From: Anaerolinea sp.
GTDB taxonomy: Bacteria; Chloroflexota; Anaerolineae; Anaerolineales; UBA4823
Length of the DNA: 32,304 nucleotides
Assembly (NCBI GenBank): GCA_020722415.1
Contig: DYKV01000011.1
Span: forward strand, 1-32,304
Reading direction: 5' to 3'
The notes beneath the pieces were generated by a model. The model did no database searches and was not told where the DNA came from. It saw nothing but the letters and a program-made list of their open reading frames with translations. A program made the position numbers and the translations under genes. Below are positions 1 through 9,912 of the stretch, one piece after another (positions within the stretch are counted from its first letter, which is position 1; each line of letters begins with the position of its first letter).

Positions 1-10
1 TTCCCTACAC

Positions 11-37
11 ATCCTGTAAATCTTGTAAATCCTGTCC
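11..37. repeat. Three tandem copies of a 9-bp unit (atcctgtaa / atcttgtaa / atcctgtcc)
   Basis: Read directly at 11-19, 20-28 and 29-37; 1-2 mismatches between units. Confidence 0.7.
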
Positions 38-97
38 ACCCACTTATAAAACGGGTGTAAAATAAGGCAGTTTAACTCTTATTATTTTGAGGTCTCT

Positions 98-1030
98 ATG
101 TCTTTTACACCCACCCGCGATCGCGTTGACCCGCAAGAAGTCAACACCACCCCCCGCCGTCGTCCAGACTGGATCAAAGTCCGCGCTCCATCTGGCGAGA
201 CCTATCAATGGTTGCAAGGTTTAATGCGCAGTAAAGCGCTCCACACCGTTTGCGAAGAAGCCATGTGCCCGAACATGGGCGAATGTTGGGGAGCCGGCAC
301 GGCGACATTTCTAATGATGGGGGATATATGCACACGGACTTGTGGTTTCTGTGATGTAAAACATGGCCGTCCACAATTACTGGATTGGCTAGAGCCAGAA
401 CGAGTCGCCCAGGCAGTGAAAGACATGCAGCTCAAACATGCCGTCATCACCAGTGTAAATCGGGATGATCGTCCCGATGGTGGAGCGCCTATTTTTGCTA
501 TGGTCATCCGTCGTATCCGCCAACTTCTGCCTGGCTGTTCAATTGAAGTCCTAATCCCTGATTTTAAAGGCAGCATCGAAGCCTTAAAAATCGTCATGGA
601 TGCCCGTCCTGAAATCCTCAACCACAACGTCGAGACCGTACCACGGTTATTTAAAAAAGTTCAACCGCAGGATCGTTACGAATGGGCCGCTGCCACCCTA
701 AGCAATGCCAAAAAGCTCGACCCAGATGTACTTACGAAATCCGGTATCATGGTAGGGTTGGGTGAAACTTTTGAAGAAGTTCAAGCTGTGATGCGTGATC
801 AACGCTCGTGGGGTGTAGACATTCTCACCATTGGGCAGTACCTCCAGCCCAGCAAGAAACACCTACCCATTGCGCGCTATTACACCCCAGAGGAATTCAA
901 GACATTGAAGGAGTATGGATTAAGCATCGGCTTTAAGTGGGTCGAAAGCGCCCCACTAGTGCGTTCCTCGTACCATGCCGCAGAACAAGTGCGTTCCCTG
1001 AGCGTTGTCCACCGCCAGCTTTACGGATAA
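98..1030 (+). CDS. lipA: Lipoyl synthase (radical SAM)
   Basis: 310 aa; auxiliary cluster motif [12 protein letters not shown], radical-SAM CTRTCGFC, C-terminal RSSYHA motif; GAGG upstream of ATG. Confidence 0.96.
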   Translation: MSFTPTRDRVDPQEVNTTPRRRPDWIKVRAPSGETYQWLQGLMRSKALHTVCEEAMCPNMGECWGAGTATFLMMGDICTRTCGFCDVKHGRPQLLDWLEPERVAQAVKDMQLKHAVITSVNRDDRPDGGAPIFAMVIRRIRQLLPGCSIEVLIPDFKGSIEALKIVMDARPEILNHNVETVPRLFKKVQPQDRYEWAAATLSNAKKLDPDVLTKSGIMVGLGETFEEVQAVMRDQRSWGVDILTIGQYLQPSKKHLPIARYYTPEEFKTLKEYGLSIGFKWVESAPLVRSSYHAAEQVRSLSVVHRQLYG

Positions 1031-1096
1031 ATTTCTCACGCGCCACAATCCCAATATATCTCCTATAATGCTAGAGGTCTAAGGCGGAGCAGCTTC

Positions 1097-2290
1097 TTAC
1101 CCCTCCACAACAATCAACTCCTTTTGTGGTTTGGTGAGGAACTCGACTCCCTCGTCGGTAACCAATACATCTTCCTCCAACCCCATATACCCATAGCCTT
1201 CGACCAATAATCCCGGTTCAATCGTATAGACTTGTCCGCTTTCGAGCCTTTTTTTCGGGGCATCCCCATACCGTTCCCAAAGAGGTCCTAACATCCCTCC
1301 ACCATCATGTGCACGCCGGCCAAGCTGATGACCGGTTCCATAAAGATATTCAGGATAACCTGCAGCCAGCACCACCTGACGGGCAGCGTCATCCACCTCA
1401 TATCCGCTAACACCGGGGCGCATAGCTTGGGCAGCCGCTTCGACCGCTTTGACCACTGTATCAAACCCCCGCTGAACCTCTTCTGGCGGGTGTTTTTCAC
1501 CGGCTTTACAAAAATACATCACCCGTTGAATATCAGAACAGAAACCGTCTTTTTTCACCCCAAAATCAAAATGCAAAATATGACCAGGCTGCACTCTGAT
1601 ATCGGTCGGGGCAGCATGACCGACCGGAGAGTCAGGTCCGCTATTCACAGCCGGGCAATTTTCAGCACTCCACCCTTCCACACAACCTCGCTGAACCAGG
1701 CGTTGTTTCATGAAGTTAGCTATTTCTCTTTCACTCATCCCAATCCGTACATACGAAAACGTCTCGGCAAATATCGCTTCTGTTTCCTGAATTGCCGCTC
1801 GAATGCGGGCTACCTCTGCGTTCGTTTTCCTTCCATTTACCGCATTGATCACATCTTCAGCCGAACAGAAGCGATCCGCATAAGGTGTCCCTTCCAAGAA
1901 TTGAGTAAGCTTCTGGTACATAGCATGAGTTAACCCATCTGCTAAAGGGTCATTAGAGGAAAAATTGAGCGCGATCTGGCGCGGATTTAGACGTTGTAAA
2001 ACCTCCCGCAAAGGTTCGCTAATTCCATAATGGTAAGGAATAATCTCACTATAAACCCCTAATTTACGCACATTTTCAGCCTCAAAATGCCCAACAATCG
2101 CGATCCGCTCACCGTTTTGGGTTAATATCAACGCACTCTGCCAAGTCAAATCACCTTCCCCAAAAATCAGCAGCAAGATGGGGTCAGCCATTAAACTGGT
2201 CTCCCGCACAAAGGTCAACCAGACATCCACATCCTTCTCCTGTAAAATTTTTACCGCTTGATCTACTTTTTCCTGAACTAAGCTAGCCAT
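1097..2290 (-). CDS. M24 family metallopeptidase (Xaa-Pro aminopeptidase-like)
   Basis: 397 aa; creatinase-like N-domain plus pita-bread fold motifs HFDFGVKKDGFCSD, GTGHQLG, YTIEPG, GLEEDVLVT. Confidence 0.9.
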   Translation of the reverse strand: MASLVQEKVDQAVKILQEKDVDVWLTFVRETSLMADPILLLIFGEGDLTWQSALILTQNGERIAIVGHFEAENVRKLGVYSEIIPYHYGISEPLREVLQRLNPRQIALNFSSNDPLADGLTHAMYQKLTQFLEGTPYADRFCSAEDVINAVNGRKTNAEVARIRAAIQETEAIFAETFSYVRIGMSEREIANFMKQRLVQRGCVEGWSAENCPAVNSGPDSPVGHAAPTDIRVQPGHILHFDFGVKKDGFCSDIQRVMYFCKAGEKHPPEEVQRGFDTVVKAVEAAAQAMRPGVSGYEVDDAARQVVLAAGYPEYLYGTGHQLGRRAHDGGGMLGPLWERYGDAPKKRLESGQVYTIEPGLLVEGYGYMGLEEDVLVTDEGVEFLTKPQKELIVVEG

Positions 2291-2293
2291 TCA

Positions 2294-3091
2294 TTACCTC
2301 CCGGATAAAATTGATATAATGCGATCTAAACGAAAGTTGCGCTTATCTTGACGGAGATGACAATAAGCCGCAAGATAAACCGTATCAGAAACTACAAAAA
2401 CTTCTTCTGGGCGAATCAAACGCCGGGTCTCCGTGCCATTTCGATCTAGGTACAATATCTCGATATCAATTTGTTGCTCAATAGCTTCCTTTATAAGCAA
2501 TGGGATTTGGATTTCAGCGACAAGCTGTCCCTGCGGGTAAAAAGTCTGGATGAATTGTTCCGCTTCTATATTCAGAGTGTGCCGAAAATATTGCCAGACT
2601 TTAAATGTGGTCAATGCATCTGCTAATGCCCGATGGGTGTCTTTAACATCCAGCTCCAACTGGGACGCAATCGCCCCTAAACTATTTGATCTAAACCAGC
2701 CAAAATTGCGGGCAATGGTTAAAGTATCAATCACTCCATCGAATTGTACCGGTTTACCCAAACGGGATAATTCCATTACCAGAAATCCCAAATCAAAAGG
2801 TGCGTTATGACATATAAATACGCGCTTCTCTAAACGGGCGAGGATCTCATCGGCAATCTCAGCAAATAGCGGTGCATCAGCCAGCATTTCATCTGATAAT
2901 CCATTCACTGCAGACGCACCAGCAGAAATAGGCCGCTGAGGATTCACCAGACTGCTATATGTTGCTTCTATTTGATCCCCTTGCGCCAAAACCAAACCTA
3001 TTTCACAGATCCGATCTCCGAAGCGCGGATATAATCCAGTGGTTTCGACATCTAACACAACATATCGCTGCCGATTTTCTTCAGAGCTCAT
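2294..3091 (-). CDS. DEDDh 3'-5' exonuclease (DnaQ/epsilon-like) with C-terminal WYL-like domain
   Basis: 265 aa; ExoI motif VVLDVETTGL, ExoII HNAPFDLGFL, ExoIII HRALADA; C-terminal ~65 aa 'IDIEILYLDRNGTETRRLIRPEEVFVVSDTVYLAAYCHLRQDKRNFRLDRI' matches the WYL-domain pattern. Confidence 0.85.
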   Translation of the reverse strand: MSSEENRQRYVVLDVETTGLYPRFGDRICEIGLVLAQGDQIEATYSSLVNPQRPISAGASAVNGLSDEMLADAPLFAEIADEILARLEKRVFICHNAPFDLGFLVMELSRLGKPVQFDGVIDTLTIARNFGWFRSNSLGAIASQLELDVKDTHRALADALTTFKVWQYFRHTLNIEAEQFIQTFYPQGQLVAEIQIPLLIKEAIEQQIDIEILYLDRNGTETRRLIRPEEVFVVSDTVYLAAYCHLRQDKRNFRLDRIISILSGR

Positions 3092-3245
3092 TTCAGCAAT
3101 TTTAACTCAAATCCTGCAGAGCTATAATCAGAGGTGGATTTAGTTATTCTGCACTTCTGGCCGGAATCTTTCCAAAAATATTGTGACATATACCTACCCC
3201 CCTGGAGAAACTTATCCATGTTTCCCCCCGACTAAACCCCGCTCC

Positions 3246-3306
3246 TACGAGGGCTTGTTCCTTAACAAACGGCAAACAGTTTTTCTCGGAACTTAAAGCC
3301 CTCGTA
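3246..3306. other. Long stem-loop: 11-bp perfect stem TACGAGGGCTT/AAGCCCTCGTA plus adjacent 5-bp GTTCC/GGAAC
   Basis: Arms at 3246-3256/3296-3306 and 3257-3261/3288-3292; TTA bulge at 3293-3295; 26-nt loop. Lies just downstream of the nuoN stop. Confidence 0.8.
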
Positions 3307-3338
3307 ATAAGGATATCACCAATCAACCTGTAGTATTG

Positions 3339-4787
3339 CTATAATCCGCTCTGCAAAGTTGCTTGGGCTGCCCATTGCAGCAAAGGGGTTGCAAACAGAC
3401 TCAGCACAACCACCAGTACCGCCGTGGCACCAGCAGCCACTTTCAGCCAAATATCGCCCTCTACTACGGGTTCGCCATCCTGCATATACATGATCACCAC
3501 TACCCGCAAGTAGTAATATGCAGAGACAAGCGAAGTTAACACGGCAATGATTGCTAAACCGATAAATCCACCTTCCAGTACAGAGCGGAACAAATAAAAC
3601 TTACCTAAAAATCCCAAAGTAGGTGGCACCCCCGTAAAAGAAAGCATAAATACCGTCATTGCGGCTGCCCAAGCCGGATATTTTTTGCCCAGCCCTGCGT
3701 AATCCTGTAACAACAATCCCCGTCCTTCGCTTTTTTCTAATGCAATCACCACCGACCAAGCCCCGAAATTAGTTAAAGCATAAGCCAGTAAATAAAATAA
3801 AGCAGCCGAAACCGCATCAATCGCAGCACTACCTTTCCCGAAAGTGACCACTGCCATTAAAATATAACCGGCGTGAGCAATGCTCGAATATGCTAGCATA
3901 CGTTTAATATTATTTTGGGCAATTGCCACAATATTTCCCAATATCATCGTTAAAGCTGAGATCAGCCATAGTATCGGTACCAAGGATACCGAGAGGTAAG
4001 GAAAAGCCGACACGAAAATACGCAATAGGGCAGCGAATCCTGCCGCTTTTGCGCCGACAGCCATGAAAGAAGTAACCGGAGAGGGAGAACCTTGATACAC
4101 ATCAGGGGTCCACATGTGAAACGGGACTGCAGCTACTTTGAAACCGAAGCCTACCATTATCAACGCAGCCCCAATGGTCAAAAGCACCATTGCTGCTTTC
4201 CCAGCTACAACCGCCTGAATTATCTCAACAATAGCCGTGCTGCCTGTCGCGCCATATACTAATGCCACCCCATAAACGACAAAACCACCGGAAAATGCGC
4301 CGAGGATAAAATATTTCAAGGCTGCCTCTTCAGAATCCAAACGAGGTCGAGCAAAGCCGGCTAAAACATACAAAGGAATCGATAACAATTCCAACGCCAA
4401 AAAAATAATAATCAAGTCTGCCGCGATTCCCATAAGCATCATGCCGCTGATTGAGAACAACATCAGCGTGTAATATTCACTGCGATCAATATTATTGCGT
4501 TTTAAAAATCCATAAGCCAGGGCAATCGCCAATAATCCACTGGCCAAGAAGAGAGTATTTAGGAAAGCACTAAAACCATCAACAATCACCATCCCATTAA
4601 AGGCGACCAGATGCCGATTATACTGCGGCAATGTAAAATATAATGCGAAAATCAATCCCAATGCCGCCAGCGCCGCAGTAATCCCTTTGCGGTCACGTGG
4701 AATGACAATATCCACCAATACCAAAACGACTGCCCAGGTCGAAATCACCACCAGAGGAAGAATGGCGAAAAGATCATCCCATTTCAT
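3339..4787 (-). CDS. nuoN: NADH-quinone oxidoreductase subunit N
   Basis: 482 aa multi-pass antiporter-like subunit, last gene of the nuo cluster. Confidence 0.95.
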   Translation of the reverse strand: MKWDDLFAILPLVVISTWAVVLVLVDIVIPRDRKGITAALAALGLIFALYFTLPQYNRHLVAFNGMVIVDGFSAFLNTLFLASGLLAIALAYGFLKRNNIDRSEYYTLMLFSISGMMLMGIAADLIIIFLALELLSIPLYVLAGFARPRLDSEEAALKYFILGAFSGGFVVYGVALVYGATGSTAIVEIIQAVVAGKAAMVLLTIGAALIMVGFGFKVAAVPFHMWTPDVYQGSPSPVTSFMAVGAKAAGFAALLRIFVSAFPYLSVSLVPILWLISALTMILGNIVAIAQNNIKRMLAYSSIAHAGYILMAVVTFGKGSAAIDAVSAALFYLLAYALTNFGAWSVVIALEKSEGRGLLLQDYAGLGKKYPAWAAAMTVFMLSFTGVPPTLGFLGKFYLFRSVLEGGFIGLAIIAVLTSLVSAYYYLRVVVIMYMQDGEPVVEGDIWLKVAAGATAVLVVVLSLFATPLLQWAAQATLQSGL

Positions 4788-4855
4788 AGCATTCCTCGAT
4801 AAGCGATAATAATTCTCTCTCTAGAATTCATCCTCTACTCCCAATCCAGTCTGTA

Positions 4856-6376
4856 TTATGGCAACCACGCTACCGCGCCACCCAATCCAGATAATAACTT
4901 CATCACCGCTGGAGCCATCAAATTAAAGAAGGGGCGTGGATATAAACCAATCCAAAAGATCATAACGATCAACGGCAGCAAAGTTACGATTTCCCGCCAG
5001 TTCAAATCCTTTAGTTTTTGATTTTCTTCCTTATCCACTGGTCCAAGGAATAATTTCTGAAACATAAACAACATATAAACCGCCGCCAAAATAACCCCGC
5101 TTGCCGCAAAAGCTGCATATAAGTAAGAGCCCAACGCACCGCCCATTTGTCCAGCTTGCCATGCACCAAGCAGGATCGTAAATTCACCAACAAAACCATT
5201 CAATCCGGGCAGCCCCATTGAGGACAAAGTGACAATTAAGGTTAAAGCTCCATAAATGGGCATGACTTTCCATAAGCCGCCAAAAGCATCCATATCACGA
5301 GTATGCCGGCGTTCATAGATCATCCCTACGATTAAAAACAAAGCACCGGTGCTCAGACCATGGTTGATCATTTGTAAAATCCCGCCTTGGATGCCTTGTG
5401 GATTAAGGGCAAATAAACCGAGCATAACAAAGCCCAAATGGCTTACCGATGAATAAGCCACTAATTTTTTGACATCTTTCTGGGCATAGGAAACTGCCGC
5501 ACCATAAATGATCCCAATCACCGCTAACAGTGCCATCCACGGAGCTAGTTTCACCGCCGCAACGGGAAACAGGGAAAGGTTGAAACGCAAAAACCCATAA
5601 GTCCCCATCTTCAGCAAGACACCAGCCAAGATAACCGAACCAGCGGTAGGAGCCTCGACATGAGCATCTGGTAACCAGGAATGCAGTGGCCACATTGGGA
5701 CTTTAATGGCAAAAGCGGCAGCAAAAGCTAAGAACAGCCAGGTTTGAAGGTTGGGGGGAATATTATCTGTCGCAATTAATTCGGGCAGGGAAAAAGTCCC
5801 CGCATAAATGCCTAACCATAAAATCGCCAACAACATCAAAATTGAGCCGGCCATGGTGTACAGGAAGAATTTAATCGCCGCATACATTCGTCGCGGGCCA
5901 CCCCAAATGCCAATCAAGAAATACATCGGCACCAGGGTAAATTCCCAAAAAATGTAAAACAGGAATAAGTCCAATGCTAAAAACACCCCCACCATTCCCG
6001 CTTCCAAAAGCAGGAAGAAGATCATAAATTCTTTTACCCGATCTTCGATAGCTGTCCAGGTGCTTAAGATCGAGATAGGGGTAAGGAAAGTGGTCAATAG
6101 CAGCAGTAATATGCTCAAGCCATCCACGCCTAATTGGTAGGAGATATTCCAGCCTGCGACTTGAATCCAGGAACGTTTAATTTCCAACTGCATATCTGGA
6201 TTAGCTGCTTGAAATTGAGCTAGGACAAAAAGAGAAATGATAAAAGTCACCAATGAGGTGATTAGTGCAATCCAACGCACGAGATTTTTCTGCTCTCCAT
6301 TGACGAAAAGCAAGATCAAGACTCCCAACAAGGGGAAAAATGTGACCAGTGTTAGGGGATGAAAAATCAAATCCAT
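4856..6376 (-). CDS. nuoM: NADH-quinone oxidoreductase subunit M
   Basis: 506 aa; [18 protein letters not shown] and [31 protein letters not shown] signatures. Confidence 0.96.
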   Translation of the reverse strand: MDLIFHPLTLVTFFPLLGVLILLFVNGEQKNLVRWIALITSLVTFIISLFVLAQFQAANPDMQLEIKRSWIQVAGWNISYQLGVDGLSILLLLLTTFLTPISILSTWTAIEDRVKEFMIFFLLLEAGMVGVFLALDLFLFYIFWEFTLVPMYFLIGIWGGPRRMYAAIKFFLYTMAGSILMLLAILWLGIYAGTFSLPELIATDNIPPNLQTWLFLAFAAAFAIKVPMWPLHSWLPDAHVEAPTAGSVILAGVLLKMGTYGFLRFNLSLFPVAAVKLAPWMALLAVIGIIYGAAVSYAQKDVKKLVAYSSVSHLGFVMLGLFALNPQGIQGGILQMINHGLSTGALFLIVGMIYERRHTRDMDAFGGLWKVMPIYGALTLIVTLSSMGLPGLNGFVGEFTILLGAWQAGQMGGALGSYLYAAFAASGVILAAVYMLFMFQKLFLGPVDKEENQKLKDLNWREIVTLLPLIVMIFWIGLYPRPFFNLMAPAVMKLLSGLGGAVAWLP

Positions 6377-6404
6377 GGTCTATCCTCGGTTCGTTAAAAT
6401 TTGC

Positions 6405-8534
6405 TTATTTCAAGATGACAATCAAATAGCCTAAGATAAAAACAACACCAATAAACACAGCCATAGCATAATTACGAACATAGCCGGTCTGTACGCGGCG
6501 TAACTGCCCAGAGCTCCAATTGGTCAATCGCGCTAATCCATTAGCGGTGGCATCAATGATCCCTAAGTCAATTTGCACAGCCAATAACTTCGTCCCTTTT
6601 TTGAAAGTGCCAGCGATAACCGTATCATGGAACCAATCATGCCAAAAACGCCAATCTACGACATCGGCAAGCCATTGAGACAGGGCTTGATAAGGGTGGA
6701 TGACCAGAACGCCATACAATTCATCTACCCAATACTTATGGTTTAGCACGGAGAAGACCGGACCTAAAGCGCTTTCTAACGGATCTTTGTATGCCTGCGG
6801 CTCACCTCTGAGGGACTTTTGGACCAAGATATAATATAACCAATATCCTATTCCTATCCCTAACAACGCCAGTAAGGTTGACATTCCTGCCACTTGTAAT
6901 GAGAATGGTGGCATTTCTTCTCCAAGTACAGTGAGGGGTTTATATTCGATAGTATGTTCCAGCCAATGCCCAAATGTTTCAATATGGGGCAGGTTTAAAA
7001 ATCCACCAAATCCGGCTAATGCCGCTAAAACGATCAATGGGATAGTCATCAGTTGTGGGCTTTCACTGGCGTGAGCAACAGCATCTGTGCGTGGCTCCCC
7101 AAAGAACACCATGAAGATCTGCCGAGCCATATAGAAAGCTGTAAAGAAAGCCGCTACAGCAAGTATCCAATAAATGCGTTTATCAATATTGCTGGCATTG
7201 AGCAGAATCTCATCCTTCGACCAAAATCCAGCCAATGGCACGATCCCAGCCAAAGCCAACGCCCCGATTAAATACACCCAAAAAGTGGTCGGCATACGGG
7301 TGCGTAAACCACCCATATTGCGCATGTCTTGCGGGTCAAGATGGTGATCTTCCTGTAAGCCACCTTTGTGGTGCAACTGCGCATGTAATCCGCGTTCAAC
7401 TCCTTGGATCACCGACCCAGCTGAAAGGAACAATAGCGCCTTAAAAAATGCATGGGTCACTAAATGAAACATTCCAGCAGTAAAAGCGCCCATACCCACT
7501 GCGGTTACCATAAAACCTAGTTGACTGATAGTCGAATAGGCTAGCACTTTTTTAATGTCGAACTGCCCTACAGCAATTGTTGCCGCAAAAAGGGCAGTCA
7601 GTGCCCCAACCCAACTAACCAGCGTACGGGCTTCTGGCATAACAGCATAAAATGGATAAGAGCGGGCAATCAAATAAACACCTGCGGTCACCATCGTGGC
7701 AGCATGGATTAATGCCGAAACCGGTGTCGGACCAGCCATAGCGTCCGGCAGCCAAACATACAACGGTAATTGAGCTGATTTACCGGTCACCCCTAACAAC
7801 ATGAAAACAGTGATAAACAGGATGCCATAAGGTAAAACTGTAGCCACTTGTTTTATCTGGGGAAAAATTTCATCGAATTCGAAGCTATGAAATAATCCGA
7901 AGATCGTGAATGCAGCGAGGAGGAAACCAAAATCGCCAATTCGGTTGGTGATGAAAGCCTTTTTACCAGCCAAGGCGTTGCCGATTCCGTCTTTCCCCTT
8001 ATCATACCAGAACCCGATCAACAAGTATGAACAAAGGCCTACACCTTCCCAACCAACAAAAAGCATCAGATAATTATCAGCGCTCACCAATATCATCATT
8101 GCTAGGATAAACAAGTTAAAAAAGACAAAAAAGCGCTGATAGCGGCTTGGATCGCCGTTTATGCGAACATCATCATGCATATAAGCAATAGCATAAACGT
8201 GGATAAGGAAACCCACACCCGAAACCACTAACATCATCGTCACCGATAAAGTATCCACCTTAATCCCCCAATGCAGATTGAGGTTAGCTATGGTGATCCA
8301 ATCTGCTAAACGGATAACCGTTCCTTCTGGATGAATACCTAAAGAGACAAGTTGTAAAAAAGAGATAATAAAGGTTAATCCAACCGCACCACTGGCAACC
8401 CATCCAATTTGTTTCTCCTGCATCCGGCTGCCAAAGGCAATGTTAATCAGCAATCCAAGTAATGGGAAGATTAAGATCAGCGGTACAAGCGCAAAAAATT
8501 GAAATCCAGTCGCTCCAACGTCACTCAGTAGCAT
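6405..8534 (-). CDS. nuoL: NADH-quinone oxidoreductase subunit L
   Basis: 709 aa; FVGWEGVGLCSYLLIGFW and WLPDAMAGPTPVSALIHAATMVTAGVYL signatures. Confidence 0.97.
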   Translation of the reverse strand: MLLSDVGATGFQFFALVPLILIFPLLGLLINIAFGSRMQEKQIGWVASGAVGLTFIISFLQLVSLGIHPEGTVIRLADWITIANLNLHWGIKVDTLSVTMMLVVSGVGFLIHVYAIAYMHDDVRINGDPSRYQRFFVFFNLFILAMMILVSADNYLMLFVGWEGVGLCSYLLIGFWYDKGKDGIGNALAGKKAFITNRIGDFGFLLAAFTIFGLFHSFEFDEIFPQIKQVATVLPYGILFITVFMLLGVTGKSAQLPLYVWLPDAMAGPTPVSALIHAATMVTAGVYLIARSYPFYAVMPEARTLVSWVGALTALFAATIAVGQFDIKKVLAYSTISQLGFMVTAVGMGAFTAGMFHLVTHAFFKALLFLSAGSVIQGVERGLHAQLHHKGGLQEDHHLDPQDMRNMGGLRTRMPTTFWVYLIGALALAGIVPLAGFWSKDEILLNASNIDKRIYWILAVAAFFTAFYMARQIFMVFFGEPRTDAVAHASESPQLMTIPLIVLAALAGFGGFLNLPHIETFGHWLEHTIEYKPLTVLGEEMPPFSLQVAGMSTLLALLGIGIGYWLYYILVQKSLRGEPQAYKDPLESALGPVFSVLNHKYWVDELYGVLVIHPYQALSQWLADVVDWRFWHDWFHDTVIAGTFKKGTKLLAVQIDLGIIDATANGLARLTNWSSGQLRRVQTGYVRNYAMAVFIGVVFILGYLIVILK

Positions 8535-8548
8535 AAGCTTCTCCGCTT

Positions 8549-8851
8549 TTAGCCTTTCATAGAATTCATTTGATCAATATCAATGCTCTGTTTCGTTTCA
8601 AAAATAGCCACAATCAGAGCCAACCCCACTGCCACTTCCGCAGCCGCCACCGCCATGACAAAAAAAACAAATATCTGGCCGTTTATGGTAGCATGCATAC
8701 GGGCAAATGAGACGAATGCCAAATTCGCTGCATTCAACATCAATTCGACAGACATGAAGATGATAATGGCATTCCGGCGAATAAGCACTCCCATGGCTCC
8801 CATGGAAAAGAGAATTGCTGATAAAGTCAAGTAGTAATATTCGGGTAACAA
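8549..8851 (-). CDS. nuoK: NADH-quinone oxidoreductase subunit K (start revised to TTG at 8851)
   Basis: ORF track starts at GTG 8866, but GTGAGGAGG there looks like the Shine-Dalgarno; starting at TTG gives [27 protein letters not shown], typical of NuoK. Confidence 0.9.
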   Translation of the reverse strand: MLPEYYYLTLSAILFSMGAMGVLIRRNAIIIFMSVELMLNAANLAFVSFARMHATINGQIFVFFVMAVAAAEVAVGLALIVAIFETKQSIDIDQMNSMKG

Positions 8852-8871
8852 AATAAACCTCCTCACATCAT

Positions 8872-9381
8872 TTAACGCTTCATTTTCTTCTTGGTCAGTA
8901 CAATTGCCCCGATCATCGCTACCAGTAACAATAGCGATATGATTTCAAAGGGCAATACATACTTGTCAAAAAGAATTTCTCCCACTTGCCCGGGATTACC
9001 GAATCCGTCAATGATTTCAATGGGTTGGGGAAAGGAATGTAGATGAGTGAAAATCAAGTATAGCGATTCAAGAATAAGCAAAGCCCCCAATCCCATACCA
9101 AGCGGTCGCATCCACCAACTAGCTGGTGTTCGGCCGGTTTGTTCAGCTCCTAAAAGCATAATCACAAAAATGAAGAGGACCATGATCGCGCCCGCATAGA
9201 CCGTAATCTGAGTTAAGGCAATAAAAGGAGCGCCTAGAATTAAATAATAAACAGCAATTGCGGAGAAATTGATGATCAGGAACAAAGCTGAGTAAATTGC
9301 ATTACGACTAAACAGCATTCCAGCTGCCGAAAGAATTGCCACAACTGCTAACCCAAGAAAAAGAATGATATCTATACTCAT
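8872..9381 (-). CDS. nuoJ: NADH-quinone oxidoreductase subunit J
   Basis: 169 aa, TM-rich, [23 protein letters not shown] signature. Confidence 0.95.
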   Translation of the reverse strand: MSIDIILFLGLAVVAILSAAGMLFSRNAIYSALFLIINFSAIAVYYLILGAPFIALTQITVYAGAIMVLFIFVIMLLGAEQTGRTPASWWMRPLGMGLGALLILESLYLIFTHLHSFPQPIEIIDGFGNPGQVGEILFDKYVLPFEIISLLLLVAMIGAIVLTKKKMKR

Positions 9382-9405
9382 CTACACCTCATTTGGCAAG
9401 CGATA

Positions 9406-9912
9406 TTAATCAGACGGGTCTTTCATCACTGGCACTGAACGAGTATAAACCCCGCTAGGAGTTCGTTGTGGGGTTGGCTGACCCCCAGGTGGAACGGGAT
9501 CGAGCAACATCTCTTTGGTATAAATTGCCTGGCGGCGGTCGGTAAAAGAAAGCTCATAATTATCACCGAGAACAATCGCCTCTGTAGGACAAGCGTCTTG
9601 ACAATATCCACAAAAGATACAGCGCAACATATTGATTTCATATACCCGAGCATAGCGTTCCCCTGGTGAATATCTTTCTTCGTCTGTGTTTTCGGCTGCC
9701 TCGACAAAGATTGCATCAGCCGGGCAAGCTGCCGCACATAAAGAACATCCAATGCACTTTTCTAGGCCATTTTCATAACGTTGTAAATGATGGCGCCCTT
9801 TGAAACGAGTTCGGACGCGGCGCTTCTCCTCCGGATACTGAATCGTAACCGGTTTTTCAAACATCATCTTTAAAGTCGTGGCTAAGCCACGCGCTAAATC
9901 ATCGAGCATCAT
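9406..9912 (-). CDS. nuoI: NADH-quinone oxidoreductase subunit I (2x[4Fe-4S])
   Basis: CIGCSLCAAACP and CIFCGYCQDACP ferredoxin motifs; ATGA overlap with nuoH. Confidence 0.97.
   Translation of the reverse strand: MMLDDLARGLATTLKMMFEKPVTIQYPEEKRRVRTRFKGRHHLQRYENGLEKCIGCSLCAAACPADAIFVEAAENTDEERYSPGERYARVYEINMLRCIFCGYCQDACPTEAIVLGDNYELSFTDRRQAIYTKEMLLDPVPPGGQPTPQRTPSGVYTRSVPVMKDPSD

Noticed and set aside
1307-1933. 208-aa + strand ORF antisense to the M24 peptidase
   Set aside because: No recognisable motifs; fully overlaps a confident CDS on the other strand, consistent with a chance antisense ORF.
3144-3326. 60-aa - strand ORF downstream of nuoN
   Set aside because: TTG start with no family match; it spans the hairpin-rich element, so structure explains the region better than coding.
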